Positions 47,298 to 57,096 are shown, counted from the stretch's first letter. The stretch is 64,000 bases of DNA from Anatilimnocola floriformis (GCF_024256385.1 NZ_JAMLFW010000001.1:2294001-2358000); one strand, 5' to 3'. The notes: generated by a model not told the origin, from the letters alone. Made by a program: numbers and translations.

Positions 47298-48170
47298 CTA
47301 TTTCTTCACGGTTTGAAACGAACCCCGGAGTGCCGCCAAAAATGCTTCATCAATGCCGCAGTTTTCGACGGAGAGATGGCGGAGCGTCTTCGAACCACGA
47401 AAACCTTCCAGGCCGCGCGCTGTGACTTTGTTGTCGTCGAGATACAGCTGATCGATTGCGGTGAGTCTGGCAAATTGCGCGCCCCCTGCATCGGTCAGTT
47501 TGTTCTTTTCCAGATGCAAGATTTGCAGCATGGTGCATTTCGCGAGGGCCGGCGCTGCTTTATCGGACAAGCCGTTTTGACTGAGGTTGAGCCGCCGCAA
47601 CGATTTGATGGTCGCGAAAACTTCGCATTTTTCGTCGGGAATCTGATTTTCACCCAGCAGCAGATACAGCAGCGACTTGCTCCCCGCGAGTCCATCCAGA
47701 AAAGTTCCCTTCAGGTTGGCGCCGGGCACCTCCAGCGATTCGAGTTTCTTCGCTCGGGCAGTGAAGGCCAGATCTGCATCGGTCAAAGGGGTTCGCTCGG
47801 ACGTGAACGAGGTGAGGTCCGCGAGCCGCGCCGACTTGCCCAGGTTTGTTTTTGGCGACAACTGACAATCAATGAGGTACAGCTCTTTCAACTTCGGGAA
47901 TGGCTTGAGAATGACGTCGATATCAGCGTCGAGCGTGCATTTCTTCAGCATCAGCCCATTTGTTTTCGGAGCGGCCTGCTGCAGTTCGCGGTTGTCGAAT
48001 AGAGTCTGACCGGCAAACTTGCCACCTGTGATCGTTGCGTCGAACTCACCATCGACGAAGAGAGATTCCTCGACTTCAATTTTTGGAGCAGGTGGATCTG
48101 CGGCTTGCAGTTGGCAGGCGATTGAATTTGCAAGCACAGCCACGAGCAAGAAAAAGAAACGCCTAATCAT
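47298..48170 (-). CDS. Secreted leucine-rich-repeat protein
   Basis: ATG 48170 gives 290 residues with a signal peptide (MIRRFFFLLVAVLANSIACQ, then LQAADPP). From ~residue 80 the sequence has irregular LRR units, e.g. LKELYLIDCQLS, SLLYLLLGENQIP, SLRRLNLSQNGLS, MLQILHLEKNKLT and AIDQLYLDDNKVT. LRRs of this kind bind proteins or surface partners. No enzymatic domain is present. The SDR gene follows at 6 bp. Confidence 0.75.
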   Translation of the reverse strand: MIRRFFFLLVAVLANSIACQLQAADPPAPKIEVEESLFVDGEFDATITGGKFAGQTLFDNRELQQAAPKTNGLMLKKCTLDADIDVILKPFPKLKELYLIDCQLSPKTNLGKSARLADLTSFTSERTPLTDADLAFTARAKKLESLEVPGANLKGTFLDGLAGSKSLLYLLLGENQIPDEKCEVFATIKSLRRLNLSQNGLSDKAAPALAKCTMLQILHLEKNKLTDAGGAQFARLTAIDQLYLDDNKVTARGLEGFRGSKTLRHLSVENCGIDEAFLAALRGSFQTVKK

Positions 48171-48311
48171 CGGGTGTTCCTCCGGCAAAAACGCTTAGCG
48201 GGGTGATCGCTGTACACGGTGCAAGACAATCAGCGTATCGCCGCGCTGCTCGCCCTGCCAATCCTGCCGATGTAGATCGATCGAACCCGACTTCTCGGTG
48301 CTCGCAAAAGA

Positions 48312-48632
48312 CTAGCCCGACAGATCCACATTCAATCCCGCCGTGCCCGTGGGATCTTTTGATTGGCCAGGAGTAGATTCACTGGCTTCTGAGTCGTCTT
48401 TTCTCTTCTGTTGGCCGAATTCCCACAAGCGGCGGCCGTCGGCGTCGCGGTCGCCGGCTTTTGATTCTTCTTGCGTTTCGCCGATGCCGGCGGCCCGCTC
48501 GGCGTATTCGGCGGCAGCGTCGGCGTGGCTTTTTTCTGTGGTCGCGGTTTGCGTTTTTTCGGTGTCGCTGGTCCGCTGTGTTGTGGGAGAAGCGGCCAAA
48601 CTGCTAACGTTGCCGAGAGAACCAATGCTCAT
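48312..48632 (-). CDS. Small Ser/Thr-rich protein of unknown function
   Basis: ATG 48632 has a strong GGAGGGG site 5 bp upstream and gives 106 residues. An upstream in-frame start at 48698 lacks a comparable site. The protein is hydrophilic and low in complexity (Thr/Ser/Glu-rich), with no Cys, signal or membrane segment, and is probably disordered. It may be a surface or regulatory protein. Its function is not known. Confidence 0.55.
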   Translation of the reverse strand: MSIGSLGNVSSLAASPTTQRTSDTEKTQTATTEKSHADAAAEYAERAAGIGETQEESKAGDRDADGRRLWEFGQQKRKDDSEASESTPGQSKDPTGTAGLNVDLSG

Positions 48633-48793
48633 GTCAGCCCCTCCAGGGTTCTGATTGCTGCTGAAAGAATTAGAACTTAACTCGCTAGTGGCTGGCAACG
48701 TGAAAAATGCCTGCTTAGGTGTTTCCAGTCGCGGTTGCTAAATCGTTGGGCTAGAGATAGAAAGGCTGAACTGGTTCAAATCGATTGCCAATT

Positions 48794-49609
48794 ATGAGTG
48801 TTGAAATGGCTGAATCTGCCGCCGAAGAAGATCCGACGAGCCAACTAGTGAGGGACCGCTCTCCGGAGCCGGGTTTACGCCGAAAACAGATCATAAATGC
48901 TGTTTTGATAGTTTTTACGGCTGCAGTAATCACTGCAACTATTGCGGTAGCCCAAACTGACACGAAGTATTTTGGGTCATTAGCGTTTTTGAAAACACCC
49001 ATCATAGGATTGCTCGCAGGTGCCTCACTCGGTGCCGCCGCGGCTACGATTCCCGAAATTTACCCAATGAAGAAAGAGCTCGATACGCTTTCGTCATTGC
49101 AGGTTCAGCGTGCGACAGAGCGCATGGCATCCGAGCCAGAAAAGGCACAGCCTGCCTGGGAACTTGCGAGAAGTACTCTGCAACTATACTTCAACCGCAA
49201 TCTATCCCAGGTCAACTCGATATTTTATTTAGCGACAGCGGTTATGGCCGGCGGGTTCATATTGATTGGCTACGGTGTCTGGCTCGCAATGAACTATAAG
49301 GAGTCGGCAGCTGGGCCCATCCTCGCAGGTGCAGCAGGAGTTCTTTCACAGTTCATCGGAGCGACATTCCTGTTTATTTACAAGTCGACGTTGCAGCAAG
49401 CGGATAAGTTTGTTCAGCAACTCGAACGTATGAATACAATTGGAATGGCAATGCAGATACTCGACACAATGCAAAATGACGCAAGTGAAAGCAACTTGAA
49501 AGACAAAACAAAAGCGAAGCTAATTGATCTCTTCGTTCGACACGCGCACTCAGATCAAGGCTCCGTACAGTCGCCGCTGCCGGGGCTTTCAGCAACTTCG
49601 GCCCCATGA
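48794..49609 (+). CDS. Putative TRADD-N-associated-like membrane protein
   Basis: ATG 48794 gives 271 residues. Hydrophobic segments lie near 37-55, 70-90, 145-165 and 175-200. The block LARSTLQLYFNRNLSQVN, followed by FYLATAVMAGGFILIGYG and then a second helix pair and MNTIGMAMQILDTM, resembles the two-helix membrane module called TRADD-N-associated, which is found in bacterial conflict and signalling proteins. The match is by eye and moderate. The gene is AT-richer than its surroundings. No adjacent effector or sensor is evident. Confidence 0.5.
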   Translation: MSVEMAESAAEEDPTSQLVRDRSPEPGLRRKQIINAVLIVFTAAVITATIAVAQTDTKYFGSLAFLKTPIIGLLAGASLGAAAATIPEIYPMKKELDTLSSLQVQRATERMASEPEKAQPAWELARSTLQLYFNRNLSQVNSIFYLATAVMAGGFILIGYGVWLAMNYKESAAGPILAGAAGVLSQFIGATFLFIYKSTLQQADKFVQQLERMNTIGMAMQILDTMQNDASESNLKDKTKAKLIDLFVRHAHSDQGSVQSPLPGLSATSAP

Positions 49610-49663
49610 AAAAGCTTTGGGGTAGTCGGTCTGTTTGTTTGGCGTTCGCGCATAAGAAAAACC

Positions 49664-50221
49664 ATGCCTCGGGCTCGCAAGTTAGTTCGCTGCCGATTTC
49701 TCCCTTATTCGCAGGTTCGTACTGGTCAGCCACCAGAAGGTGTGCGGTGGATCGACGTGAGTAGCCGCGGCGAAACACCGCTCGACACGCTCAGTCCGTT
49801 CTACGCGCATGGCGGCTTGCCGATTCCCGGCAGGCCCAACGAGCGAGCCGATTCCGTTGAAGGAATCTGGCAAGGGCTGAAGGTGATCCGCGGCAAAATC
49901 GCGCCCCGTTTTTTCGAGGGTGGCGGGCAGAAGCGAGTCGGCAAACCGCTCGGGCATCAGTGGGGCGACTCGCCGCGATTGCTCGACATCGTCGAAGCCC
50001 GCCGCAAGATCTACATTCCGGCTTATGAGTGGATGCTCGAGCAGCGCGTGGATCCCGCCGTTCTGCAGCAATTCATCGACCAGGCCTTTCGCGGTGTGCC
50101 TCAGTACTTCTACGATCGAGAGGACAACGGCTCGATCGGCAAGGATCAACCGCTCGCACATGCGAGCATTTTGGTTGCTTGGCTGAATCGCAAAATCGAG
50201 GCGGAACTCGGGGGAGAATGA
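49664..50221 (+). CDS. Conserved-looking protein of unknown function
   Basis: A 185-residue soluble protein, basic at the start (MPRARKLVRCRFLPYSQ) and with GVRWIDVSSRG, PFYAHGGLPIPG, KPLGHQWGD and EARRKIYIPAYEWML stretches that look conserved. No family is recognised. The TGA stop overlaps the ATG of the following HAD phosphatase gene (ATGA), so the two are translationally coupled. Confidence 0.55.
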   Translation: MPRARKLVRCRFLPYSQVRTGQPPEGVRWIDVSSRGETPLDTLSPFYAHGGLPIPGRPNERADSVEGIWQGLKVIRGKIAPRFFEGGGQKRVGKPLGHQWGDSPRLLDIVEARRKIYIPAYEWMLEQRVDPAVLQQFIDQAFRGVPQYFYDREDNGSIGKDQPLAHASILVAWLNRKIEAELGGE

Positions 50222-50820
50222 CTGTGGCAATTCGCGGCGTGATTTTTGATCTCGATGGCACGCTGGTCGATTCGCAACTGGACTTCGACCTGATGCGGCA
50301 AGAAATGGAGCTGCCGCCGGAGATGGCCATTCTCGAGGCCCTCACCAAATTGCCCGCCGATCATGCGGAGCGCTGCCGGCAGATTTTGCATCGGCACGAG
50401 CAGGCCGGGGCCGATCGTTCGCAGTTGTTGCCCGGCGTGCGCGAAGTTTTGGAGAGTGTCACGCGGCAGCGTTGGCATCAAGCGATCGTCACTCGCAATA
50501 GTCGGCCTGTGACCGAAGCGACGCTCCGCGGTGTGGCTTTGCATTTTTCGCATGTGATGACGCGCGACGACGGCCCGGTCAAGCCGCATCCTTGGCCGAT
50601 CGAACGGCTGTGCCACGAGTGGCAAGTGAATCCGGCCGAAGTCGTAATGATCGGCGATTATCGCTTCGATATCGAATGCGGCCGCGCGGCGGGAGCGCGG
50701 ACGGTGCTTCTGACCGGCACGGATGATCCGAAGTCGTATGAAAATAGCGAACAGGCCGATCTGGTGCTGAGTTCGCTGGCCGATCAAACGGTATTGCTCG
50801 ATTGGCTCGCAGGTTTGTAA
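50218..50820 (+). CDS. HAD-superfamily hydrolase
   Basis: A 200-residue HAD phosphatase. Motif I is GVIFDLDGTLVDS (~7-18), motif II VTRNSRP (~95) and motif III/IV GDYRFDIECGRAAGA near 143-157, with a small alpha-helical cap between. The order matches phosphoglycolate-phosphatase-like enzymes, though the substrate is unknown. ATG 50218 lies in an ATGA overlap with the upstream gene. Confidence 0.85.
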   Translation: MTVAIRGVIFDLDGTLVDSQLDFDLMRQEMELPPEMAILEALTKLPADHAERCRQILHRHEQAGADRSQLLPGVREVLESVTRQRWHQAIVTRNSRPVTEATLRGVALHFSHVMTRDDGPVKPHPWPIERLCHEWQVNPAEVVMIGDYRFDIECGRAAGARTVLLTGTDDPKSYENSEQADLVLSSLADQTVLLDWLAGL

Positions 50821-50950
50821 TGTCGTCTTGCGACGCCGCTGACAAGGGTGGCGCAGCAGAGCCACCTCGACGCAAACGCGGTAGCATGGTTAAAATGTTC
50901 GGTTTGCACAAACTATTCGATCCTCAAGAACCACGGATCTGAGCTGCGAT

Positions 50951-52255
50951 ATGACTCGCCGCGTTGTCATCACTGGAATTGGACTTGTTAGCCCGCTGGG
51001 AAACTCGGCGGAGGCCCTGTGGGATGCGCTCGCCAATGAGCGGAGCGGCGTGGCCGAGCTGACGAGCATTCCGAGCGATTCGCTCCCTACGCGCTACGGC
51101 GCCGAGGCCCGTGGGTTCACTGCGGCCATCGAAGATTTCGGGCCGCTCGAAAAGAAGATGTCGCGCGACATCAAAAAGAATCTCAAGGTGATGTGCCGCG
51201 AGATTCAAATGGGCGTAGCCGTGGCCCAACTCTGCATCACGCACGCAGGGCTGAAGCTCGACGCCATCGATCGCGACCGCCTGGGCGTGCTGTACGGCAG
51301 CGACTATTTGCTGACGCTGCCAGGTGAGTTCGCCGCCGGCGTGAAGAACTGCGTGAACGACAACGGCGAATTCGATTTCACCCGTTGGGCCGACCAAGGT
51401 TTGCCCGCCGTGGAGCCGCTGTGGCTGCTCAAGTATCTGCCGAACCTGCCAGCTGCCCACGTGGCGATTTTCAACGATCTGCGCGGGCCGAATAACTCGC
51501 TCACCTGCCGCGAAGCTTCGTCGAACCAAGCGGTGGCCGAGGCATATCACACCATTGAGCGCGGCCATGCCGATCGGATGCTCGCGGGCGCCACTGGCAC
51601 GCGGATTCATCCTTCGCGGTCGATTCACGTCCAAATTCAAGAGGCGATTGCCTCGGGCGACGATCCGGCCAAGCTCAGCCGTCCCTTCGACGCGGCCCGC
51701 AATGGTCAGGTGATCGGCGAAGGGGCCGCGTGCATTTTGCTGGAAGAACTTTCGGCCGCCGAGGCCCGCGGCGCGACGATTATCGCCGAAGTCATCGGCA
51801 GCGCGTCGTCGATTGTGGCCGATCGCGACAGCAATCCCGACGAAAAGACGGCCATCGCCAACGTTGTGAAGCAATGCTTGAAGAGCGCGAAGCTGCAACC
51901 CAGCGAGGTTGGCCATATTCACGCTCACGGGCTGTCTGACGTGCGGCGCGATAAGCTCGAAGCCCAAGGAATTGCCGCCGCCCTCGGCGCGGCTGCCGAC
52001 AAGGTGCCGGTCACCGCGGCCAAGAGCTACTTCGGCAATCTTGGTGCCGCCGGTGGCTTGGTCGAACTGATTGCCAGTGCGCTGGCCCTGCAGAATGGCT
52101 CGCTGTTCCCGATTCAAACGCTGGAAAATCTCGATCCAGAATGCCCGATTCGGCCCGCCAAGCGCGGCGATTCGGCCGGAGAGACCTGCATTAATCTGAG
52201 CGTCACGCCGCAAGGTCAGGCGAGCGGAATCACCATTCGCCGCTGGGCAAAGTAG
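50951..52255 (+). CDS. Beta-ketoacyl-ACP synthase (KAS-like) with Asn in place of the second active-site His
   Basis: A 434-residue thiolase-fold enzyme. It begins MTRRVVITGIGLVSPLG. C186 in LTCREASS is in the position of the catalytic Cys. The usual PFDxxRxGxxxGEG is at 246-258. HAHG (H326) matches the first catalytic His. The second site is KSYFGNLGAAGG, so N363 replaces the usual His of GHxxGAAG. This gives a Cys-His-Asn set rather than Cys-His-His. Condensation or a related decarboxylase-type role is possible. Its stop is 3 bp from the convergent squalene/phytoene synthase. Confidence 0.8.
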   Translation: MTRRVVITGIGLVSPLGNSAEALWDALANERSGVAELTSIPSDSLPTRYGAEARGFTAAIEDFGPLEKKMSRDIKKNLKVMCREIQMGVAVAQLCITHAGLKLDAIDRDRLGVLYGSDYLLTLPGEFAAGVKNCVNDNGEFDFTRWADQGLPAVEPLWLLKYLPNLPAAHVAIFNDLRGPNNSLTCREASSNQAVAEAYHTIERGHADRMLAGATGTRIHPSRSIHVQIQEAIASGDDPAKLSRPFDAARNGQVIGEGAACILLEELSAAEARGATIIAEVIGSASSIVADRDSNPDEKTAIANVVKQCLKSAKLQPSEVGHIHAHGLSDVRRDKLEAQGIAAALGAAADKVPVTAAKSYFGNLGAAGGLVELIASALALQNGSLFPIQTLENLDPECPIRPAKRGDSAGETCINLSVTPQGQASGITIRRWAK

Positions 52256-52258
52256 CGG

Positions 52259-53116
52259 TTAAATTCCCAGCGTCGCGCGAGTCGCGAGCCAGACTTTGGC
52301 TCGCCAACTCAAGCCGACGCGTTTTTCAAAGACAACGTTCGGCTGGCGTTCAATTTTCTGCAGCAGTCCGAAATAGGTCTGGTGCATCAACCAATAAAGT
52401 CGCCGCGCGGGTTGCGGAATCAGCGGCATGGCTTGCCAAGCCGATTGATACAGCTCGCGCGCACGGGCCGCTTCGAAGCGAATAAGCTCAGCCGTCTGGG
52501 AACTCGCTCGGCAGGCCAGAATGTCTTCTGCCGAGACGCCGAAGCGGGCCATTTCATCGCGCGGCAGGTAGATCCGTCCGAGTTCCGCATCGGCACGAAC
52601 GTCACGGAGAATGTTCGTCAGCTGCAGAGCCAGGCCGCAATCGATGGCTGGTTGGGTGGCTGCGGGATCATTGCAGCCCCAGATTTTCATGCAGGCGAGG
52701 CCAACGCTGGAAGCGACGCGCAAGCAATACTCGCGGAGCTCATCCCAGTTGGCGTAGATGCTCGGCTCGAGGTCCATCGCGCAGCCATCGAGCAGATCGA
52801 TGAGCGGCTGTGGCGGTATTCTATAACGCTCGATCGTATCCGCGAGCGCAGGAAACACTCCTGTGCTCGTATTTCCTCGCAGCGTTTCTTGTAGCTGTTC
52901 GCGAAATGCAACCAGGCCCTGCAAGCGATCGGTCGAGGAAGCTTCGTTATCAACGATATCATCGGCTTCGCGGGCGAAAGCGTAGAGCGCATCCATGCCG
53001 CAACGTTGTGGTTCGGGAAGGAGCCAGAAGGCGCGGCCAAGGTTCGATTTGGCGCGAAGAACGATGGCGCGGCAGTGGGCGTAGCTGGCGTCGAAAGAGA
53101 GTTGGTCAGGCCGCAC
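52259..53116 (-). CDS. Squalene/phytoene synthase family protein (HpnC/HpnD type)
   Basis: A 285-residue prenyl-head-to-head condensing enzyme. ADDIVDNE near 51-58 is the first Asp-rich motif and LTNILRDVRADAELGRIYLP near 165-185 is the second. Its length and the surrounding sequence resemble presqualene-diphosphate synthases of hopanoid clusters (HpnD/HpnC) and bacterial phytoene synthases. No other hopanoid or carotenoid gene is in the window, so the exact product is uncertain. Convergent with the ketosynthase. Confidence 0.8.
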   Translation of the reverse strand: MRPDQLSFDASYAHCRAIVLRAKSNLGRAFWLLPEPQRCGMDALYAFAREADDIVDNEASSTDRLQGLVAFREQLQETLRGNTSTGVFPALADTIERYRIPPQPLIDLLDGCAMDLEPSIYANWDELREYCLRVASSVGLACMKIWGCNDPAATQPAIDCGLALQLTNILRDVRADAELGRIYLPRDEMARFGVSAEDILACRASSQTAELIRFEAARARELYQSAWQAMPLIPQPARRLYWLMHQTYFGLLQKIERQPNVVFEKRVGLSWRAKVWLATRATLGI

Positions 53117-53130
53117 GCATCATTCCTGTC

Positions 53131-53245
53131 CCCTCGCCCCTGTACTCAGGGGAGAGGGTTAGGGTGAGGGGCCGAACTGCAAGTGGACGTCAATCCTGCT
53201 TCAGCCCCTCACCCCGGCCCTCTCCCCTGAGTACAGGGGCGAGGG
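53131..53245. repeat. Large inverted repeat with 28-bp perfect arms
   Basis: Arms 53131-53158 and 53218-53245 are exact reverse complements over 28 bp (each ends in CCCTC/GAGGG) and pair further inward with a few mismatches (GGGTGAGGGGC / GCCCCTCACCC). The loop is about 30-45 bp. It lies between the synthase start and the pheA stop. The TAACCCTCTCCCC-type sequence is a common intergenic repeat class in several bacterial genomes. Confidence 0.85.
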
Positions 53246-53257
53246 AGTAAATTCCAT

Positions 53258-54355
53258 TTAATCCGCAGCCGCACCCTTCGGATACGAACCGAGCACGCTC
53301 AGCTTATCCGTTTTCTTGGCCAGCGCGGCGAGGGCGCTCTTCACTTTCGAATCGGCTTGATGGCCTTCGAGTTCGACGAAGAACAGGTATTCGTTCTTCA
53401 TGTTCGGCATCGGGAACGATTCGATCCAGGTCATGTTCAAACCACCGCGTTTGAAGACGGCCATGGCGTCGGCTAGAGCGCCGGGCTTGTGCGGGATGGC
53501 GAACATCACCGAGGTCTTGTCGCGGCCGCTGCGCTTCGGCGCTTCGCCGCCGATAACGGCAAAGCGGGTGACGTTGTTCTTGTTGTCTTCGATGTTGGCG
53601 TCGATCACGTTCAAGCCGTAGTTCAAACCGGCTTCGTAGCTGGCGACGGCGGCGGCGCCCGGTTTATCGACGGCGATTTGAGCGGCAGTGGCGGTGCTGG
53701 TGACTTCGACCGTGCGAATGCTCGGCAGGTTCTTGGCCAGCCAATCGCGACACTGCGAGAGAGCCTGCGGCTTGCTGTAGACCTCGGTGATTTGCGAGCG
53801 GACGCATTTGCCAAGGAGGCAGTGATGGATTTTGAGTTGCACTTCGCCGGTAATCTGCAGCGGCACGCGGGCGAACATATCGAGCGTGTCGACCACGCGT
53901 CCGTCGGTCGAGTTTTCGATCGGCACGATGCCGTAGTTCACTTCGCCGACGCTGACTGCTTCGAAGACGGCCTTGATGGTCGCGAGCGGCAACAGATCGG
54001 TGGAATCGCCAAACTTGGCGATGCCGGCCAGGTGGCTGTAGCTGAACTTCGGTCCGAGATAAGCAATCCGCTGCGGCTGCACGAGGGCCCGCGCTTGGCC
54101 TTGCAGTTCGCGCCAGATGTTTCGCAGGCCGGCTTCGTTCAACGGCCCTTTGTTCTGCTCGAGCAGCTTTTGAATCGCGCCGTCCTCTTCCGACATATCG
54201 TGCAGCTGGCCACCCTCTTGGTGGCGGGCGCGGGCCAGCTTCTGGGTGATCCGCGTGCGATCGCTGATGAGCTTGAGCAGGTCGCGATCGACGCGCTCCA
54301 ATTCCTTGCGTGCGGCGGCTGCCGACGGTCCCGAGTTGGCGTTCTTTTTGCTCAT
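53258..54355 (-). CDS. pheA: Bifunctional chorismate mutase/prephenate dehydratase
   Basis: A 365-residue P-protein. ATG 54355 is chosen since the upstream open frame lacks the mutase pattern. Residues ~10-90 are an AroQ-type chorismate mutase (RKELERVDRDLLKLISDRTRI, in part). Prephenate dehydratase follows (IAYLGPKFSYSHLAG, GIVPIENSTDGRV, TRFAVIGGE). A C-terminal ACT domain (SVMFAIPHKPGALADAMAVF, then NMTWIESFPMPN) provides phenylalanine feedback. It makes phenylpyruvate from chorismate. Confidence 0.93.
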   Translation of the reverse strand: MSKKNANSGPSAAAARKELERVDRDLLKLISDRTRITQKLARARHQEGGQLHDMSEEDGAIQKLLEQNKGPLNEAGLRNIWRELQGQARALVQPQRIAYLGPKFSYSHLAGIAKFGDSTDLLPLATIKAVFEAVSVGEVNYGIVPIENSTDGRVVDTLDMFARVPLQITGEVQLKIHHCLLGKCVRSQITEVYSKPQALSQCRDWLAKNLPSIRTVEVTSTATAAQIAVDKPGAAAVASYEAGLNYGLNVIDANIEDNKNNVTRFAVIGGEAPKRSGRDKTSVMFAIPHKPGALADAMAVFKRGGLNMTWIESFPMPNMKNEYLFFVELEGHQADSKVKSALAALAKKTDKLSVLGSYPKGAAAD

Positions 54356-55061
54356 GATTAGCTGGTGCAGGAGAGAGGTAGCGGTTCGCAGGGTGCCGAG
54401 CAGAATCAACCTTGTAATGAGCTAGCGGGAGGGTGTCAACCAACCGAGCGGCCGGCGGTGGATCTGCCACTACGGAAATTGTAATTCAGGGAATGCCATG
54501 CGGCTTTGTGCCGGACCCGAGTTGATCTGGCCAAGCGAAGTTGCATCCACCCGATTTAGCTACAATAAATTGCAATATAGATCACCCAATATCACAGCTA
54601 AATTTGTCCTTAAGTAGTTTTATTGAAATATCTTACGTCGTTTTTCGTCGTTCGCATTGCTTGCAATATTATGGGGGTATGAAAGTGGGGTGTGACTGGG
54701 CGGATTTGCTGCCGATTCGCTCGAGCACCCAGCGGTAGGGCGGCCGGGCAAAGGCAATTGTCAATTTGGCAGCGACAAAGGTGTCTGCCGACTGCCAAAG
54801 AGATTTTTCAGATTCCAGCGACTCCGCAAATCTTTGCTAATGCTTGGCTTAGGAAAATCAGCACAGGTGCCAGCAGAGTTCGGCATGGCCTTTGCTTTTT
54901 CTGGGCCCCGTCAATCCTGTGCTTCAGACCAGGCATGAGTTGCGTTTGAACTCGTCCCCGGCTGCAGCAACGGATTTTCAAAAACTACTAATTACGCCGC
55001 GGAGTTTATCCACGGCTTTTCCAAAACAGTTCCTGCAACATTTAGAAGAGGCATTCAAACT
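54356..55061. other. Long noncoding region upstream of dnaK
   Basis: The 706-bp spacer between the divergent pheA and dnaK genes holds no credible gene. The part near 54540-54680 is notably AT-rich, which suits promoters. I looked for the CIRCE heat-shock palindrome (TTAGCACTC-N9-GAGTGCTAA) and did not see it. The dnaK leader ends with AGAGG 13 bp before its ATG. Confidence 0.6.
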
Positions 55062-56999
55062 ATGGCAGCTGGCGAAAAAATCATTGGCATCGACCTGGGT
55101 ACGACGAACTCTGTCGTTGCGATCATGGAAGGGTCCGAACCCAAAGTGATCGCTAATGCGGAAGGCAATCGCCTCACGCCCAGCGTCGTCGGTTTTACGG
55201 ATAAAGGGGAGACGGTCGTTGGCGAACCGGCCAAACGGCAAGCCGTGACCAACCCCACCAAGACCGTGTACTCGGTCAAACGCTTCATGGGCCGTCGTCA
55301 CTCGGAAGTTGAATCCGAAGAGAAGATGGTTCCCTATAAGGTGACCGGCGGCTCGCAAGAGTACGTGAAGATCAAGGTCGGCGAAAAAGAAATGACGCCG
55401 CAAGAGATCTCCGCGCTCGTCCTGCGTAAGCTGAAGGAAGCGGCCGAGGCTTACCTGGGTCACAAGGTGAATAAAGCCGTGATCACTGTTCCGGCTTACT
55501 TCAACGATGCCCAACGGCAAGCGACGAAGGACGCTGGTCAGATCGCCGGTCTCGAAGTCGCTCGTATCATCAACGAACCGACCGCGGCCGCGCTGGCTTA
55601 TGGCCTCGACAAGAAGAAGAACGAAAAGATCGTCGTGTTCGATCTCGGTGGCGGTACGTTCGACGTCTCCGTCCTCGAAGTGGTCGGCAGCGATGAAGAT
55701 GGCGGCGGCAAGCAACTGTTCCAGGTCATCAGCACCAACGGTGATACGCACCTCGGTGGTGACGACTTCGATGAAGCCCTGATCCACTACGTGGCCGGCG
55801 AGTTCCAAAAGGAACAAGGCGTCGACCTGCGTAAGGATCCGATGGCGCTGCAACGTCTGCAGGAAGCCTGCGAAAAGGCGAAGAAGGAACTGAGCTCGTT
55901 GCCGTCGACCGACATCAACCTGCCGTTTATCACGATGGCTGGTGGCGTGCCGAAGCACTTGACGATGACCATCACGCGTTCGAAGTTCGAAGAGCTGACC
56001 GATTCGCTGATCGAGCGCTGCCGCAAGCCAGTGCTGCAAGCGATGAAGGACGCCAACCTGAAGCCGGGCGACATCGACGAAGTCGTGCTCGTCGGCGGTA
56101 GCACGCGTATTCCGAAGGTGCAGAAGCTCGTCAAAGACGTCTTCGGCAAGGATCCGCACAAGGGTGTGAATCCCGACGAAGTGGTCGCGGTAGGCGCTGC
56201 CATTCAGGCGAGCGTGCTGGCCGGCGAACGCAAGGACGTGCTGTTGCTCGACGTTACCCCGCTGACTCTCGGCATCGAAACCGAAGGTAGCGTGATGACG
56301 GCGATCGTCGAAAAGAACACCACCATTCCGTTCAAGTCCCAGAAGGAATTCAGCACGGCCGCCGACAGCCAGTCGAGCGTGCAAGTGCGTGTGTTCCAAG
56401 GCGAACGGAAGATGGCGACTGACAACCGGTTGCTGGGCGAGTTCAATCTCGACGGCATTCCGCCGGCCCCGCGTGGCATGCCGCGCATTCAAGTGACGTT
56501 CGACATCGACGCGAACGGCATCTTGGATGTTTCGGCCCGCGAAATGGGAACCGGCAAACAAGCGAACGTGCGGATCGAGCAATCGTCGGGCTTGTCGAAA
56601 GACGAGATCGAAAAGATGCGTCGCGACGCCGAAGCGCATGCCGACGAGGACAAGCAACGGCTTGAACTCGCGAACCTGCGGAACCAGGCCGACAACATGT
56701 GCTACTCGCTCGAGAAGCTCATGAAGGAAAACGCCGACAAGCTGCAGGACAGCGACAAAGAACCGTTGCAAAAGGCCATCGACAGCACTCGCGAAAAAGC
56801 CAAGGGGACCGATGTGGCGGCTATCAAGTCGGCCGTCGAAAGCCTCGAAGCTGCTTCGCATGCCTTCAGCAAGATGCTGTACGAAAAGACCGGCGCTGCT
56901 GGCGGCGAAGGCGCCGAAGGCGGTCCTGCCCCCGGCCCGCAAGCCAGCAAGAAGGGTGACGACGACGTCATCGAAGGCGAGTTCGAAGTGAAGAAGTAA
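55062..56999 (+). CDS. dnaK: Molecular chaperone DnaK (Hsp70)
   Basis: A 645-residue Hsp70. ATPase motifs are [14 protein letters not shown] (7-20), [15 protein letters not shown] (in part), [25 protein letters not shown] and [13 protein letters not shown]. The substrate-binding domain begins with the linker [18 protein letters not shown] (in part) and ends with EGEFEVKK. It folds proteins with ATP and J-domain and nucleotide-exchange partners, which are not in the window. Two hairpins lie after the stop. A decayed copy of the 3' end lies at 57962-58158. Confidence 0.97.
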   Translation: MAAGEKIIGIDLGTTNSVVAIMEGSEPKVIANAEGNRLTPSVVGFTDKGETVVGEPAKRQAVTNPTKTVYSVKRFMGRRHSEVESEEKMVPYKVTGGSQEYVKIKVGEKEMTPQEISALVLRKLKEAAEAYLGHKVNKAVITVPAYFNDAQRQATKDAGQIAGLEVARIINEPTAAALAYGLDKKKNEKIVVFDLGGGTFDVSVLEVVGSDEDGGGKQLFQVISTNGDTHLGGDDFDEALIHYVAGEFQKEQGVDLRKDPMALQRLQEACEKAKKELSSLPSTDINLPFITMAGGVPKHLTMTITRSKFEELTDSLIERCRKPVLQAMKDANLKPGDIDEVVLVGGSTRIPKVQKLVKDVFGKDPHKGVNPDEVVAVGAAIQASVLAGERKDVLLLDVTPLTLGIETEGSVMTAIVEKNTTIPFKSQKEFSTAADSQSSVQVRVFQGERKMATDNRLLGEFNLDGIPPAPRGMPRIQVTFDIDANGILDVSAREMGTGKQANVRIEQSSGLSKDEIEKMRRDAEAHADEDKQRLELANLRNQADNMCYSLEKLMKENADKLQDSDKEPLQKAIDSTREKAKGTDVAAIKSAVESLEAASHAFSKMLYEKTGAAGGEGAEGGPAPGPQASKKGDDDVIEGEFEVKK

Positions 57000-57031
57000 G
57001 TAGGCGAAGTCACTCCGTGACTCGCAACACT

Positions 57032-57096
57032 GGTTCGGCCGCTTGAGGCCGAACCTAAAACCAAACCCGCCCGCTCGGCCAAACCGTGGCGGGCGG
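57032..57096 (+). terminator. Double hairpin downstream of dnaK
   Basis: GGTTCGGCC / GGCCGAACC with a 6-nt loop spans 57032-57055. A second hairpin CCGCCCGC / GCGGGCGG spans 57067-57096 and is followed by TTGTGTTTCTT. The second is the better terminator candidate. On the opposite strand it could end the hypothetical gene that stops at 57117. Confidence 0.65.

Noticed and set aside
54356-55061. CIRCE heat-shock element before dnaK
   Set aside because: The TTAGCACTC/GAGTGCTAA palindrome was looked for and not found.
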